Position numbers and translations under genes: made by a program. Below the pieces are notes generated by a model. That model was not told where the DNA came from. It was given only the letters and a program-made list of their open reading frames with translations, and did not search any database. Positions 53,004 to 61,673 of a stretch of 64,000 bases of DNA are shown here, piece by piece (the first letter of the stretch is position 1; the number at the start of each line of letters is the position of its first letter). The stretch comes from Aliivibrio salmonicida LFI1238. GTDB taxonomy: Bacteria > Pseudomonadota > Gammaproteobacteria > Enterobacterales > Vibrionaceae. Location: the NCBI RefSeq assembly GCF_000196495.1, contig NC_011312.1, positions 3,224,001-3,288,000 of the forward strand. The letters are read 5' to 3'.

Positions 53004-53846
53004 ATGTATAATAACATTTTAATTTCAGTTGTTGTTTTTAATAAATCCATTGCGGATATTCCAATTATATTTGAGTTGTTATCAAGTGATATCAATGTTG
53101 AGCTGATTATTTATGATAACTCTACTGATCCTATTATTGCTGAAAGTAATAACTTAAATCATAAACATTTAATGTATTATCACGATGAAAATAATTCAGG
53201 TGTCAGCCAGGCTTATAATCATTCTTTTGAGTACGCTCTAAGTTCTAATAAAAGTGCTGTTTTGATTTTGGATCAGGATACTTATTTCCTTCTGTCTAAT
53301 TTAGATGATTACATCAATGCGTTTAACGAGTATGGTGATACTTTTATCTATGCTCCAATTGTTTGTGATAAAAACAAATCAAAAATTTATTCACCAGCAA
53401 CGCTGAAAAACTTTATTGGTCATTGTAGTCATTATAAAAAGTTTAATTTACCGAAACTTCAAGATATTAATGGAATATCTGTTATCAATAGTGGTTTGTT
53501 CATTCCAGTTACTATTTTTGAAAAAGTAGGTGGGTATAATCCTAATATCAAACTGGATTTTAGTGATGTATATTTTATCGAAAAGTATAAGGAGGGTAAT
53601 AGAAACTTGGTGTTAGTTGACGTCGAGCTGAATCATAGCCTATCCGGCGATGAAGGGATGAATAGAGTAGCCGAATTATCAAGATTTAAATTCTATTGTG
53701 AAGGAGCTGCAGAGTTAGCTATTAGTTTACATAAGTCTACACTTTGGTCTGTTATAAGGCGAATGCTTCGCTTAAATATTAAATATTTATCTTTTATGCC
53801 AATATCTATTTTCTTTAATTACTACGTGCTAAGAAAAAAAACATGA
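53004..53846 (+). CDS. Glycosyltransferase family 2 (rhamnosyltransferase-like)
   Basis: About 280 residues from ATG at 53004 (MYNNILISVVVFNKSIADI); an in-frame start at 52977 overlaps wzy and is less likely. GT2 features: VELIIYDNST, DENNSGVSQAYNHSFEYAL, LILDQDTYF (D-x-D) and GLFIPVTIFEKVGGYN. The N-terminal pattern and DQD are common in WbbL-like rhamnosyltransferases; with rfbBADC nearby this donor is plausible but not shown. Overlaps the next gene by 4 bases. Confidence 0.8.
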   Translation: MYNNILISVVVFNKSIADIPIIFELLSSDINVELIIYDNSTDPIIAESNNLNHKHLMYYHDENNSGVSQAYNHSFEYALSSNKSAVLILDQDTYFLLSNLDDYINAFNEYGDTFIYAPIVCDKNKSKIYSPATLKNFIGHCSHYKKFNLPKLQDINGISVINSGLFIPVTIFEKVGGYNPNIKLDFSDVYFIEKYKEGNRNLVLVDVELNHSLSGDEGMNRVAELSRFKFYCEGAAELAISLHKSTLWSVIRRMLRLNIKYLSFMPISIFFNYYVLRKKT

Positions 53847-54556
53847 AAATATCAGTATGTATGGCAACATATAATGGTGAAAAATATATTAGAGAGCAGT
53901 TAGATTCAATCTTGATTCAGCTAGGTACATTTGATGAGGTGATTATATCTGATGATGGTTCTACAGATAAAACAGAGGATATTGTAAACTCCTTTTTTGA
54001 TTCTAGAATCATATTTTTATCTAATGAGTGTGAATCAGGTGTTGTCGGTAATGTTACAAATTCTCTAAATAATAGTTCTGGCGATGTTATTTTTTTAGCT
54101 GATCAAGATGATATTTGGTTGGATAATCGAGTTTCGATAGCGCTAAACCATTTGAAAACTCATGATGCAGTTGTTATGAATTGTATGGTTACAGATCAGA
54201 ATCTTAATGTTATTAAGCATTCATATTTTGATTTTAATAATTCTAAGGCTGGATTTTTTTATAATTTGTATAAAAGCTCATATCTTGGTTGCTGTTTAGC
54301 TTTTAATAAAAATGTACTCGACTATTCATTACCAATACCAAATAATTTGATGATGTTTCATGATTGGTGGTTTGGTATTATGATCGAGTTAAGTTTTAAT
54401 GTATATTTTGAAAAGCAGCCATTACTTTTATACCGTAGGCATATGTCAACTTCATCTCAAACCGGCAATGCTTCTAACCGTAATTTATATCAAAAATTGC
54501 ATTCCAGGCTTCAATTAGTTATTTATGCATTTTTACATTATTTCAAGAGGAATTAA
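53843..54556 (+). CDS. Glycosyltransferase family 2
   Basis: 237 residues. ISVCMATYNGEKYIREQLDS, EVIISDDGSTDKTEDIV, DVIFLADQDDIWLDNR (metal-binding DQDD) and HDWWFGIMIELSF. Such DQDDIW-type GT2 enzymes are often rhamnosyl- or galactosyltransferases of O-antigen clusters. Overlaps both neighbours by 1-4 bases, so it is part of one operon. Confidence 0.85.
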   Translation: MKISVCMATYNGEKYIREQLDSILIQLGTFDEVIISDDGSTDKTEDIVNSFFDSRIIFLSNECESGVVGNVTNSLNNSSGDVIFLADQDDIWLDNRVSIALNHLKTHDAVVMNCMVTDQNLNVIKHSYFDFNNSKAGFFYNLYKSSYLGCCLAFNKNVLDYSLPIPNNLMMFHDWWFGIMIELSFNVYFEKQPLLLYRRHMSTSSQTGNASNRNLYQKLHSRLQLVIYAFLHYFKRN

Positions 54557-55128
54557 TGTTATTTAAAATTTTATGGATTATCAGAGGATTAATATATAAG
54601 CCTTTTTTAGGTGAGTTTAAGTTACCTTCTTATATTGGAAAGCCTATTTTTATAAGCCATTTTAGTCGTATATTTATAGCTAAAAGAGTCAGGATATTTC
54701 CTGGCGCTCGAATAGAGCCTGTTGATAATGAATCCTCAATTGTTTTTGAAGAAAATATTTCTATTGGTCAAAATTTCCATATAACTTCTAAAGGAAAATT
54801 AACAATTGGGGAAAATACAACTATTTTAGAAAATGTTATGATTACTAATATAGATCATGATTATACTGAAATAGGTGTACATATTCTAAAGCAAAAGTAT
54901 ATTACTAAGCAGACTTCAATAGGTCCTAATTGTTTTATAGGATATGGTGCTGTGATACAAGCTGGTACAATTTTAGGTACGCAATGTATAGTAGGTGCGA
55001 ACTCGGTGGTTAGAGGAACTTACCCTGACTATTGCGTTATAGTCGGTGTCCCAGCAAAAATTATTAAACGTTATGATCCAATTGATATGATTTGGAAAAA
55101 AACAGACACTGTTGGAAATTTTATTTAG
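54556..55128 (+). CDS. Hexapeptide-repeat acyl(acetyl)transferase
   Basis: 190 residues, left-handed beta-helix: repeats such as IFIAKRVRIFPGARI, ISIGQNFHI, LTIGENTTILENVMI, TNIDHDYTEIG (His region of the active site), TSIGPNCFIGYGAVIQAGTI and the end CVIVGVPAKIIKRYDP. Typical of WcaF/maltose-galactoside O-acetyltransferases; likely adds acetyl to a sugar of the repeat unit. Starts on the last base of the previous gene. Confidence 0.83.
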   Translation: MLFKILWIIRGLIYKPFLGEFKLPSYIGKPIFISHFSRIFIAKRVRIFPGARIEPVDNESSIVFEENISIGQNFHITSKGKLTIGENTTILENVMITNIDHDYTEIGVHILKQKYITKQTSIGPNCFIGYGAVIQAGTILGTQCIVGANSVVRGTYPDYCVIVGVPAKIIKRYDPIDMIWKKTDTVGNFI

Positions 55129-55137
55129 GATTTAAAA

Positions 55138-56274
55138 ATGACTAAGAATGTATTAATCACAGGTGGTGCAGGCTTTATTGGCTCAAATTTGGCGCTGGAT
55201 TTAATAGATAAAGGCTGTAATGTCACAGTACTTGATAATTTATCACCGCAGATACATGGAGAAAATCCTGAATTATCACCTTTGTATTGTTCAATAAAAG
55301 GTAAAGTTCGATTTATTCAAGGTACTGTGGAATCTCGTGACGACTGGCTAGAAGCATTGAAAGATATTGATACTGTTGTTCATTTAGCGGCAGAGACCGG
55401 AACTGGACAGTCGATGTACCAAATAAAAAAATATTCAGATATCAATATTGGTGGTAGCGCGATATTTTTAGATTTACTTGCTAATGAACCACATAACATC
55501 ACTAAGATGGTAATTGCCTCTTCACGATCTATTTACGGGGAAGGTAAGTATTTATGTTCAGAACACGGCATTGTGTATCCTAACGCCCGCAATGATGAAG
55601 ATATGAAGCATGATGATTTTAATGTTAAGTGCCCTTTATGCTCCATTAATGTTGAATTGCTTGCTACTGATGAAGAAAGCAAAATACATCCTTCTTCTAT
55701 TTATGGTGTAACGAAACAAGTTCAAGAACAAATGTTTATGATCACAGGGGAAAGTTTAGATATTCCTACCGTGTCATTAAGATTTCAAAATGTATATGGC
55801 GCTGGTCAGTCATTATCTAATCCATACACAGGTATCTTATCTATTTTTTCAACGAGAATTAAAAATGGTAATGATATCAATATATTTGAAGATGGTTTGG
55901 AAAGTCGTGATTTTGTTTATATCGATGATGTAGTCGATTCTATTGTACTCTCTATTTTCAATGAGAATGCAAATTATCAAATCTTTAATGTTGGTTCTGG
56001 GGTCTGTACAGACGTATTGAGCGTTGCAGAGACATTGAAGAGTGTTTATGAGTCTAGTTCTAATATACTGATTAGTAGCAATTATCGTGTTGGAGATATT
56101 CGACATAATTTTGCCGATCTTACTTTAATTAAATCGAAAATCGGATTTGAACCTAAAGTTGATTTTGTTAGTGGTATGCGAAAATTTACTGCTTGGGTTA
56201 ATCAACAAGAAGTTCAAGCTGACTTGTATGAAAGCTCCATTGCTGAAATGAAGTCAAAAGGCTTGTATAAATAA
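55138..56274 (+). CDS. NAD-dependent sugar epimerase, possible dTDP-L-rhamnose 4-epimerase
   Basis: 378-residue extended SDR. NVLITGGAGFIGSNLALDL (NAD loop), TVVHLAAETGTGQSMYQ, IASSRSIYGEG and catalytic SSIYGVTKQVQEQM (YxxxK). It has an insertion with four Cys/His-like ligands (YLCSEHG ... NVKCPLCS), which I recall from dTDP-L-rhamnose 4-epimerases making 6-deoxy-L-talose. With a full rfb set in the window this is attractive. UDP-sugar 4-epimerase is the alternative. Intact. Confidence 0.7.
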   Translation: MTKNVLITGGAGFIGSNLALDLIDKGCNVTVLDNLSPQIHGENPELSPLYCSIKGKVRFIQGTVESRDDWLEALKDIDTVVHLAAETGTGQSMYQIKKYSDINIGGSAIFLDLLANEPHNITKMVIASSRSIYGEGKYLCSEHGIVYPNARNDEDMKHDDFNVKCPLCSINVELLATDEESKIHPSSIYGVTKQVQEQMFMITGESLDIPTVSLRFQNVYGAGQSLSNPYTGILSIFSTRIKNGNDINIFEDGLESRDFVYIDDVVDSIVLSIFNENANYQIFNVGSGVCTDVLSVAETLKSVYESSSNILISSNYRVGDIRHNFADLTLIKSKIGFEPKVDFVSGMRKFTAWVNQQEVQADLYESSIAEMKSKGLYK

Positions 56275-56301
56275 CATTTATTTTAATAAGTATGAATCGT
56301 T

Positions 56302-57303
56302 ATGTTAAAGAATAAAAAAATACTTTTCATTGCGCCATCATTTTTTGGTTATGAAAAAGACATCACTGATGAATTGATAGCATTAGGTGTGGATGTTGAC
56401 TATTTTGATGAACGGCCGTTTACATCATCGATAGCTAAAATCCTTAATAGATTAAACTTTAAAACTTTGATTAAGAGTGATATTGAAAAACACTTTACAC
56501 AAATATGCTATAAAGCTACTGAAAAAAAATACGATTATTTGTTTGTGATATCTCCAGAGACTTTAGAGCAGAAATTTATAGAAAATATCCAGTCTGCTAA
56601 TGAAAGTATGATTTCAATTTTATACATGTGGGATTCGTTTAAAAATAAATCCAATGCAAAAAAAGTTGTATCTTGTTTTGATAGAGTATTCTCTTTTGAC
56701 CCGACTGATCGTATAAGTGGTGTCGATATAAGATTCTTGGCGCTTTTCTATAACAATAATTTTAAAAGTATAGAACGAGATAAATTAGTTACTACTCAAT
56801 ATGCAGTGTCTTTTATTGGCACTGTTCATAGTGATAGAGTTAAACTTGCCAAATCAATCATGAAGCAATTTAAAGATAGAGGTTTTAATACTTTTAGCTT
56901 CTTCTATTGCTCTAGTAAATTACTTTTTATATTAAAAAAAATGTTTACTCGTGAATTTGATTTTATCTCTTATAACGAAGTGTCTTTTAGTTCAATGTCA
57001 AAGTTAGAGATAAAAAATGTTTTTATTAATTCTAGCGCTGTAATTGATATTCAGCATCCTGATCAAACTGGATTAACCATGCGCTCTATAGAAATGCTTG
57101 GGTTAAATAAAAAGCTGATCATGACTAATGCGGATATAAAGAACTATGCATTTTATAGCGAAAGTAATGTTCTCGTTATTGACCGAGATGCGCCTGTTAT
57201 TTCAGAAAGATTCATGTCATCTATCTACTTAAAACCTGAGCAAGAAATTTATGATAAATATTCTTTGCAAAGTTGGATCTGCACGTTATTTGATGCTGAT
57301 TAA
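56302..57303 (+). CDS. Putative glycosyltransferase, CgeB-like
   Basis: 333 residues. N-terminal Rossmann-like half (KKILFIAPSFFGYEKDITDE, DYLFVISPETLEQ, ISILYMWDSFKNKSNAKK, RVFSFDPTDRIS) and a C-terminal half (VSFIGTVHSDRVKLAKSIM; AVIDIQHPDQTGLTMRSIEM). The second stretch resembles the E-x7-E-like donor loop of CgeB/GT-B proteins. No membrane segment. Specific role unknown; location suggests a step in repeat-unit assembly. Confidence 0.6.
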   Translation: MLKNKKILFIAPSFFGYEKDITDELIALGVDVDYFDERPFTSSIAKILNRLNFKTLIKSDIEKHFTQICYKATEKKYDYLFVISPETLEQKFIENIQSANESMISILYMWDSFKNKSNAKKVVSCFDRVFSFDPTDRISGVDIRFLALFYNNNFKSIERDKLVTTQYAVSFIGTVHSDRVKLAKSIMKQFKDRGFNTFSFFYCSSKLLFILKKMFTREFDFISYNEVSFSSMSKLEIKNVFINSSAVIDIQHPDQTGLTMRSIEMLGLNKKLIMTNADIKNYAFYSESNVLVIDRDAPVISERFMSSIYLKPEQEIYDKYSLQSWICTLFDAD

Positions 57304-57315
57304 AAGGAGTTTTTT

Positions 57316-58278
57316 TTGCCGAAAATATGCACAACTAATTTTAGACCTGAAGCGGTATTGTTAACCGGAGTCAGTGGGTTTATTGGTTCTGTTGTAAATA
57401 AATATCTTGATTATCGCTGTTTAGTTGCTAGTCGAGAATTAGATGAAAAATCATCTAATTCTCGACAGATATTAATGTCTGATCTATTCGATTCAAAAAA
57501 AACATCAATCATTTTTGCACAGATAGAACAAGTCATACATTTAGCTGGTCTTGCTCACAATCATTTATTTACTGACGCAGATTATCAATCGGTTAATGTT
57601 GATGGAACCTTACATTTAGCCAATGAAGCCGCTAAAGCTGGCGTTAAACGTTTCGTTTTTGTCAGTTCTATTCGTGTTAATGGCACATCAACCACCAATA
57701 CCCCTTTTTCTATTCTGTCTGATTTGCAACCACATAATGCGTATGCGCAATCAAAATATGATGCTGAAATTGGCTTAAAAAAAATAGCTAAAGAAACAGG
57801 CATGGAATTGGTTATTGTTCGGCCGACATTAGTCTATGGTCCTAATGCCCCTGGTAATTTTGGCACTTTAACGCGTTTGGTTAATAAAGTGCCTCTCTTA
57901 CCATTTGGTCTAACTCAGAATAAGCGCGATTTTATTTCTGTACAGAACCTAGCTGATTTATTGGTGACGTGTGCGAAACATCCCAATGCAGGTGGTCATA
58001 CTTTTTTAGCGTCTGAAAGTGAAACGGTGTCTATTAAAGGATTTACTAATGCCATAGCTAAAGGACTTGGTACAAACTTAATACAGTTACCGGTGCCGGT
58101 TAGCTTAATGCGTTTAGGCGCTAAGCTACTTGGTAAATCACTAATGGTTGAACAATTAGTTGGTAACCTTGAAGTGGATTCTTCTAATTTAAAAGATGTA
58201 CTGGGTTGGACTCCACCTTATACAATGGAACAAACAATGGCTTCACTTTCAGAGACACTATCAGAGAGCAAACAATGA
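57316..58278 (+). CDS. NAD-dependent epimerase/reductase, WbpV/WbjF-type (TTG start)
   Basis: 320-residue SDR: LLTGVSGFIGSVVNKYL, VIHLAGLAHNHL, VFVSSIRVNG, catalytic PHNAYAQSKYDAEIGLKK (YxxxK) and IVRPTLVYGPNAPGNF. Members next to a PglC/WecA-type transferase and a WbpM homologue reduce the 4-keto sugar made by WbpM to UDP-FucNAc or UDP-QuiNAc; UDP-hexose 4-epimerase is the alternative. The only start that fits AAAGGAG (57303) is TTG at 57316. Stop overlaps the next ATG. Confidence 0.8.
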   Translation: MPKICTTNFRPEAVLLTGVSGFIGSVVNKYLDYRCLVASRELDEKSSNSRQILMSDLFDSKKTSIIFAQIEQVIHLAGLAHNHLFTDADYQSVNVDGTLHLANEAAKAGVKRFVFVSSIRVNGTSTTNTPFSILSDLQPHNAYAQSKYDAEIGLKKIAKETGMELVIVRPTLVYGPNAPGNFGTLTRLVNKVPLLPFGLTQNKRDFISVQNLADLLVTCAKHPNAGGHTFLASESETVSIKGFTNAIAKGLGTNLIQLPVPVSLMRLGAKLLGKSLMVEQLVGNLEVDSSNLKDVLGWTPPYTMEQTMASLSETLSESKQ

Positions 58279-58823
58279 TACGTATTATCGATTTCTTCGC
58301 AGCCTTTTTCGGTTTGCTTTTCTTATGGCCAGTTCTGCTTATCGTAACTATTATTGGCTTGTTTGATACCGGTTCCCCAATCTTCATTCAAGAACGAGTA
58401 GGGCGTAATAAAAAGCCGTTTAAACTTATTAAGTTTCGCACTATGTCTGTTGAAACTAAATCGGTAGCTAGCCACTTAGCAAATAATGCATCAATCACAA
58501 AGCTTGGTAATTTTTTGCGCAAGACCAAAATTGATGAGTTGCCTCAGCTCATCAACGTGGTGAAAGGTGAAATGAGCTTGGTTGGCCCTCGTCCAAACTT
58601 ATTTAACCAAGACGATCTAATTAAAGAGCGTGATGCATTAGGGGTATATGATGTACTTCCCGGTGTAACAGGTTTAGCTCAAGTTCAAAATATCGATATG
58701 TCTACACCACAATTGTTAGCTAAAACTGACAAGCAGATGATTGATACGTTAACCATTAAAGATTACTTTAAATACATCATCATGACAGCGACAGGCAGTG
58801 GCTCGGGTGATGCGGTAAAATAA
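58275..58823 (+). CDS. PglC/WcaJ-type initiating sugar-phosphate transferase
   Basis: 182 residues from ATG at 58275 (MIRIIDFFAAFFGLLFLWPV), overlapping the preceding stop as ATGA. One N-terminal re-entrant membrane helix, then the polyprenyl-phosphate phosphoglycosyltransferase core: SPIFIQERVGRNKKPFKLIK, FRTMSVET, RKTKIDELPQLINV (catalytic Asp-Glu), GEMSLVGPRPN and PGVTGLAQVQ. It loads the first sugar phosphate (probably a diNAc or FucNAc/QuiNAc type sugar) on undecaprenyl phosphate. Last gene before the terminator. Confidence 0.92.
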   Translation: MIRIIDFFAAFFGLLFLWPVLLIVTIIGLFDTGSPIFIQERVGRNKKPFKLIKFRTMSVETKSVASHLANNASITKLGNFLRKTKIDELPQLINVVKGEMSLVGPRPNLFNQDDLIKERDALGVYDVLPGVTGLAQVQNIDMSTPQLLAKTDKQMIDTLTIKDYFKYIIMTATGSGSGDAVK

Positions 58824-58841
58824 TTTGCTTGAAACAAACTT

Positions 58842-58888
58842 AAAATCCCAGAAAGGTGATCTATTCACGATAACTTCTGGGATTTTTT
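58842..58888 (+). terminator. Rho-independent terminator
   Basis: AAAATCCCAGAA (58842) pairs with TTCTGGGATTTT (58875-58886), 21-base loop, T-run. Ends the operon before the WbpM-type gene. Confidence 0.85.
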
Positions 58889-58948
58889 GTATCTAATCCG
58901 TATCATTCATTTTGCTGATTTTTCTTATAAAAATATAAACGGTTTATT

Positions 58949-60883
58949 ATGCTTAATTTAAACGTCATTTGGTCTCTATCTCGCTATAAAAAACGCCTTA
59001 TCAGCTTAATTATTGATTTATTTTTTATTGCTCTCTCTTTTCTTGGTGCTTATTGGGTTCGTATTGGACAAGTTAAGGCTTTGCCTTCAGTAGAAGGTCA
59101 GTATGTTTTAGTTAGTACCGTTATTATTACCTTACTGATTTTTACAAAGTTAGGCCTATATCGAGCAGTATTAAGATACTTAGGTTTACATGTATTGGCT
59201 TTAGTCGGGTTAGGTACGGTGTTATCTGCGATTGCGATGGCTGGCTTAGCATTTTTGTTTGATGCAGACATTCCTCGCTCTGTTCCTATTATCTATGGAT
59301 CTTTTTTAGCGATTAGTGTTGGCGGTAGCCGCCTTATTATTCGTAGCTTAGTTGCACAATCATCAAATAAATCGGGTAATCCAGTATTAATTTATGGAGC
59401 GGGCAGTGCTGGTCGTCAGCTAGCGTTAGCACTACGTCAATCAAGAACGCATAAAGTCGTGGGTTTTGTTGATGAAGACCCTACCTTACAAAATACCATG
59501 ATGATGGGTTTGTATGTGTATACCGCGGCTTGTGCAGAAAAAATAATAATCAACCATGGCGTAAAACAAATACTACTAGCGATACCAAGTGCGTCTCGTC
59601 GCCGTCGTAAAAAAGTGTTAGATACCATTTCATTATTGCCTGTTGAGATACGGACTGTTCCTGATATGTCAGATATCGTTGCAGGCAACGCGAGTATTGA
59701 TGAGCTTAAAGATGTCTCTATTGATGATCTGTTAGGTCGAGATCCCGTTGCGCCACAGCAAGCTTTAATGGAGGCTAACATCAAAGATAAAGTCGTTATG
59801 GTCACTGGTGCGGGTGGTTCTATTGGCTCTGAATTGTGCCGCCAGATTGTTCGTAATAAACCTAAAGCGTTGGTGTTATTTGAGTTATCTGAATTCGCGT
59901 TGTATCAAATTGATAGAGAGCTATCTTTGCTTGTTGAGGCTGAAGGCTTAGGTATTCAAATTATTCCACTGTTAGGTTCGGTTCAACGTATTAACCGCTT
60001 ATCTAAAGTGATGGGAAGCTTTAAAGTTCAAACGGTATATCACGCAGCCGCTTATAAACACGTACCATTAGTTGAGTACAATGTCGTTGAAGGGGTTCGT
60101 AATAACGTCTTTGGTACTAACTACACAGCTCGTGCTGCGATTGAAGCAAAAGTAGAATCGTTTGTTTTAATCTCTACTGATAAAGCGGTTCGCCCTACCA
60201 ATATAATGGGCACAACTAAGCGTATGGCTGAGTTAGGTCTGCAAGCGTTGGCAGAGCAGCAAAACAAGATCCGTGCAAAAGATGCAACAGCAGGGACTCG
60301 TTTTTGTATGGTGCGTTTTGGTAATGTATTAGGGTCGTCGGGTTCTGTTGTACCCGTATTTAAGCGTCAAATTGAAAACCGTGAACCTATTACCGTTACT
60401 CATGAAGAGATCACTCGTTTCTTTATGACGATTCCTGAAGCCGCGCAATTAGTGATTCAAGCGGGGGCGATGGGTAAGGGGGGTGATGTGTTTGTTCTTG
60501 ATATGGGAGAGTCAGTCAAAATAGTTGATTTGGCAAAAAACTTAATTCGTCTTTCTGGTTTAGAAGTGAAAGATGAATCAAATCCATATGGTGATATTGA
60601 GATTCACTACACGGGCTTACGTCCAGGTGAAAAACTGTATGAAGAATTGCTAATCGGTGACAATGTTGGTTCAACGGCCCATGAACGTATCATGACGGCA
60701 CAAGAAGATTTTTTACCATTAGATGAATACAATGCGTTGTTAGATAAATTAGATACCGTTTGTCATAATTTTGACCATGAAGGGATACGTCAGTTGCTTC
60801 TTGATGCGCCGACTGGGTTTAATCCGGTTGATGGAATAGGGGATTTGGTTTGGAAGGCTGAAGAGCAGGACGCTTTGCTTTGA
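58949..60883 (+). CDS. UDP-GlcNAc 4,6-dehydratase, WbpM/PglF/FlaA1 type
   Basis: 644 residues. Four N-terminal membrane helices (to about residue 125), a CoA-binding/Rossmann domain (VLIYGAGSAGRQLALALRQS), then the SDR catalytic domain (VMVTGAGGSIGSELCRQIV, VYHAAAYKHVPLVEYN, ISTDKAVRPTNIMGTTKRM). The T-D-K...M-x-x-x-K site, with Met in place of the usual Tyr, is the WbpM signature. Gives UDP-4-keto-6-deoxy-GlcNAc for FucNAc, QuiNAc or bacillosamine. Own transcription unit behind a terminator. Typical last gene of Vibrionaceae/Pseudomonas O-antigen loci. Confidence 0.95.
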   Translation: MLNLNVIWSLSRYKKRLISLIIDLFFIALSFLGAYWVRIGQVKALPSVEGQYVLVSTVIITLLIFTKLGLYRAVLRYLGLHVLALVGLGTVLSAIAMAGLAFLFDADIPRSVPIIYGSFLAISVGGSRLIIRSLVAQSSNKSGNPVLIYGAGSAGRQLALALRQSRTHKVVGFVDEDPTLQNTMMMGLYVYTAACAEKIIINHGVKQILLAIPSASRRRRKKVLDTISLLPVEIRTVPDMSDIVAGNASIDELKDVSIDDLLGRDPVAPQQALMEANIKDKVVMVTGAGGSIGSELCRQIVRNKPKALVLFELSEFALYQIDRELSLLVEAEGLGIQIIPLLGSVQRINRLSKVMGSFKVQTVYHAAAYKHVPLVEYNVVEGVRNNVFGTNYTARAAIEAKVESFVLISTDKAVRPTNIMGTTKRMAELGLQALAEQQNKIRAKDATAGTRFCMVRFGNVLGSSGSVVPVFKRQIENREPITVTHEEITRFFMTIPEAAQLVIQAGAMGKGGDVFVLDMGESVKIVDLAKNLIRLSGLEVKDESNPYGDIEIHYTGLRPGEKLYEELLIGDNVGSTAHERIMTAQEDFLPLDEYNALLDKLDTVCHNFDHEGIRQLLLDAPTGFNPVDGIGDLVWKAEEQDALL

Positions 60884-60903
60884 GAGGTGAGGAAGAGAAA
60901 ATG

Positions 60904-60981
60904 CAGGATTCAGGTCTCAGGTTTCAGGAAGATCAAAAGCGAGTACCCCTGAAACCTCTGCGCGCAGCGTCCTGAATCCTA
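60904..60981. repeat. Dispersed intergenic repeat, hairpin copy
   Basis: CAGGATTCAGGTCTCAGGTT and, inverted, CCCCTGAAACCTCTGCGCGC ... GTCCTGAATCCTAG; ends pair as an imperfect hairpin. Related to 28646 and 31863. Confidence 0.65.
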
Positions 60982-61004
60982 GTTTTTCGTTTTTTATAAC
61001 CAAC

Positions 61005-61673
61005 GGTTCTGTCGCAAAGTTTAGGTTAAGTACAAACGTGCCGAATTCTAGACACAATTATGCAGCGATCGCATAAAAGCGCTCCCAAACGGGCAAACTT
61101 AAATCACCAACTTGCCCACGTTTAATTTGGGTCCAGACCTCTTGGCCTGACATGGTAGCTGTTGCGCCCTCTACAGACTTCCAACCCAACGCCTGATACA
61201 TTTTTTGCTTGATCGGTCGGTGGCTTTGCTCAACTATATTGTTGAGGTATTTCACATCGACAATTTCTATTAAGTTCAACATAAAAACAACGCTTAACCA
61301 CAAGCTGATATTCATATTGTGCAAGGCTAAAGCATTAGCCCCGCTCTTATCTATGACCACTTTATCTGGCAAACCATTAGTATTAATAGCCTTACGTAGA
61401 AAGGCTTTCGTCGCTTTTTCATCACGTTCTTTGCTCAAGTAAAAATCAACGATGTCACCAAATTTATCAACAGCTCGGTAGTAATACCACCATTCACCTT
61501 TAATTTTGATATAGGTTTCATCCATGCGCCATGATGGCGATACTTTACGTTTTAATTGACGTGCGTTCTGCTCTAGCATAGGTGCAAAAGTAATAACCCA
61601 GCGGTTTACAGTGGAATGGTCAATAGTACTGCCACGCTCAGTGAAAATCTCTTCAATATCACGAGTACTGAGT
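61005..61673 (-). mobile_element. IS6-family element remnant, 5' part of transposase missing
   Basis: The right end GGTTCTGTCGCAAAG (61005) resembles the IS26-type GG-ACTGTTGCAAA terminus. The transposase frame is lost upstream of about 61673. The other terminal repeat is absent; unrelated, IS91-side sequence starts there. Confidence 0.75.
61058..61672 (-). pseudogene. IS6-family transposase, N-terminally truncated
   Basis: About 204 residues remain. The frame opens LSTRDIEEIFTERGSTIDHS and continues to the ATG-containing part at 61579 (MLEQNARQLKRK). Catalytic core: RMDETYIKIKGEWWYYYRAV (first Asp), VVIDKSGANALAL (second Asp) and VEQSHRPIKQKMYQALGWKS (Glu). The missing ~25-30 N-terminal residues and left end show truncation at the junction with the IS91-type unit. 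Unlikely to be active alone. Confidence 0.85.

Noticed and set aside
61209..61442. Plus-strand frame of 77 codons inside the IS6 remnant
   Set aside because: It is antisense to the clearly recognisable IS6 transposase core.
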